Assembly (NCBI GenBank): GCA_039184415.1 | Contig: JBCDBB010000196.1 | Location: 1-6,220, forward strand | Length of the DNA stretch: 6,220 nt | Direction: 5' to 3' | Source: JANSYP01 sp039184415 | Lineage (GTDB): Bacteria > Pseudomonadota > Alphaproteobacteria > Rhodobacterales > Rhodobacteraceae | In this document: positions 5,288 to 6,220 of the stretch, in pieces | Position numbering within the stretch: position 1 is the stretch's first letter | Layout: the number at the start of each line of letters is the position of its first letter | Notes under the pieces: generated by a model | The model's input: the letters and a program-made list of their open reading frames with translations, nothing else | The model's database searches: none | What the model was told of the DNA's origin: nothing | Program-made: the position numbers and the translations under genes

Positions 5288-6220
5288 ATGAGCCGCATAC
5301 TGGCCATCGACAGCGGTCTGACCGTGACCAAGGCGGTGATCTTCGACCTGAGCGGTCGCCAGGTCGCGGTCGCCCGCTGCAATGTCCCCCAGCTGATGCC
5401 AGCACCGCGCAAGGTTGAGCGCGACATGGACGTGCTCTGGCAGGAGACCGCCGCCGCGATCCGCGCCGTGCTGGATCAGAGCGGGACTGACCCGGCCGAG
5501 ATCCTCGCCGTCTCCGCCACCGCCCATGGCGACGGGATCTACCTGATGGATACCGAGGCACGCCCGCTCGGGCCGGGGATTCTGTCGCTGGACAGCCGGG
5601 CGACCGAGACCGTTGCCGCCTGGGACGCCACGAACCTGCCGGCGCGCAGCCTCGCACTCACCGGTCAGACCCCGCATGTGTCCGCGCCCTCCGCGCTGCT
5701 GGCCTGGATGCGGGCGCATGAGCCCGATCGCTATGCCCGGATCGGCCATATCCTAGCCTGCAAGGACTGGCTGCGGTTTTGCCTTGCGGGCGAGATAGGC
5801 ACCGACCTGACCGAGGCCTCGACCTCCTTCACCGATGTGCGCAGCCAGGCCTTTTCCGCCGAGGCGCTGGATCTGTTCGGGCTTTCGGATCTGGCCCATG
5901 CGCTGCCGCCGGCCAGCCCGTCGGCGAAGATCGTCGGAGCGGTATCTTCCGCCGCATCGGCTCAGACTGGACTGGTGGCGGGCACGCCCGTGGCGGCAGG
6001 GCTCCATGACGTTACCGCCTCGGCGCTGGGCATCGGGGCCCATGAGCTGGGCTGCGTCGGCGTGATCGCCGGCACCTATTCGATCAACGAATGCGTCTCG
6101 ACGGAACCGCGTACTGATCCACGCTGGTTCTGCCGCAACGCTGTGGAACCGGGGCGCTGGAACAACATGGCGATCTCGCCCGCCTCGACGACCAATTACG
6201 ACTGGTTTCTGGACACGTTC
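5288..6220 (+). CDS. FGGY-family carbohydrate kinase, L-xylulose kinase (LyxK)-like (3' truncated)
   Basis: ATP-dependent sugar kinase; 311 residues are present before the window ends, of an expected 490-520. The ATG at 5288 follows AAGGG at 5276-5280. Visible features are the phosphate-1 loop AIDSGLTVTKAVIFD at 6-20, VERDMDVLWQ at 43-52, ATAHGDGIYLMD at 77-88, LDSRA at 101-105, CKDWLRFCLAG at 158-168, the likely catalytic base Asp241 in GLHDVTASALG (238-248) and phosphate-2 GTYSI at 262-266. The N-terminal half resembles E. coli LyxK as I remember it (ERDM-LWQ, LTGQT, HEPDRYARIG, DWLRFCL) more than Brucella EryA, whose start has GIDAGTSVIKA. Position after the two tetrulose-phosphate isomerases suggests it phosphorylates a polyol or ketose feeding them, perhaps erythritol, L-erythrulose or L-xylulose. 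The 57-bp gap after the RpiB-like gene holds no visible terminator, so it is probably in the same operon. The substrate is unproven. Confidence 0.85.
   Translation, partial: MSRILAIDSGLTVTKAVIFDLSGRQVAVARCNVPQLMPAPRKVERDMDVLWQETAAAIRAVLDQSGTDPAEILAVSATAHGDGIYLMDTEARPLGPGILSLDSRATETVAAWDATNLPARSLALTGQTPHVSAPSALLAWMRAHEPDRYARIGHILACKDWLRFCLAGEIGTDLTEASTSFTDVRSQAFSAEALDLFGLSDLAHALPPASPSAKIVGAVSSAASAQTGLVAGTPVAAGLHDVTASALGIGAHELGCVGVIAGTYSINECVSTEPRTDPRWFCRNAVEPGRWNNMAISPASTTNYDWFLDTF

Noticed and set aside
5238..5291. GTG-initiated 17-codon ORF in the gap before the kinase, overlapping its ATG as ATGA.
   Set aside because: It has no convincing ribosome-binding site and is simply the tail of a shadow frame that runs through the RpiB-like gene.
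4649..5749. Leftward open frame of 366 codons across the isomerases and the kinase start.
   Set aside because: It lies antisense to three recognised genes and spans their junctions, with no ribosome-binding site or family resemblance.

Overview
This GC-rich window reads like alphaproteobacterial DNA. Every gene resembles those I recall from Rhizobiales or Rhodobacterales carbohydrate loci, but I cannot fix the genus. It is densely coding, with seven recognisable genes, one 24-codon ORF, and a single AT-rich island at about 3131-3200.

Layout. A SorC-family sugar-responsive regulator (eryD-like, 5' end cut off by the window) runs rightward to 926. It converges on a leftward two-gene unit: a class I fructose-1,6-bisphosphatase (2008-3015) followed by a class II, Calvin-type fructose-bisphosphate aldolase (963-1997). 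The fbp stop codon overlaps the aldolase ribosome-binding site. In front of fbp is a 24-codon ORF with a strong ribosome-binding site, ending one base before the fbp start. The AT-rich island separates this unit from a rightward operon: a DeoR-family regulator (eryR-like), a triosephosphate-isomerase paralogue (eryH/tpiA2-like), an RpiB paralogue (eryI-like), and an FGGY sugar kinase that runs off the right edge.

How the genes fit together. The DeoR, TIM-like and RpiB-like trio plus a SorC regulator is the signature of tetritol (erythritol, threitol) catabolism. From published Brucella work, EryH converts L-erythrulose-1-P to D-erythrulose-4-P and EryI converts that to D-erythrose-4-P. Both isomerases here carry substitutions at residues that the glycolytic TIM and ribose-phosphate RpiB use, which supports a four-carbon substrate. 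The kinase looks more like L-xylulose kinase (LyxK) than classical erythritol kinase EryA, so the sugar entering the pathway is uncertain.

The most interesting feature is the dedicated aldolase and phosphatase pair inside a locus whose product would be erythrose-4-P. Both enzyme classes can work on seven-carbon bisphosphates, so the pair could condense erythrose-4-P with DHAP to sedoheptulose-1,7-bisphosphate and dephosphorylate it to sedoheptulose-7-P. That is inference; ordinary gluconeogenic support is the plain alternative. No RNA genes, mobile elements or CRISPR arrays were seen.
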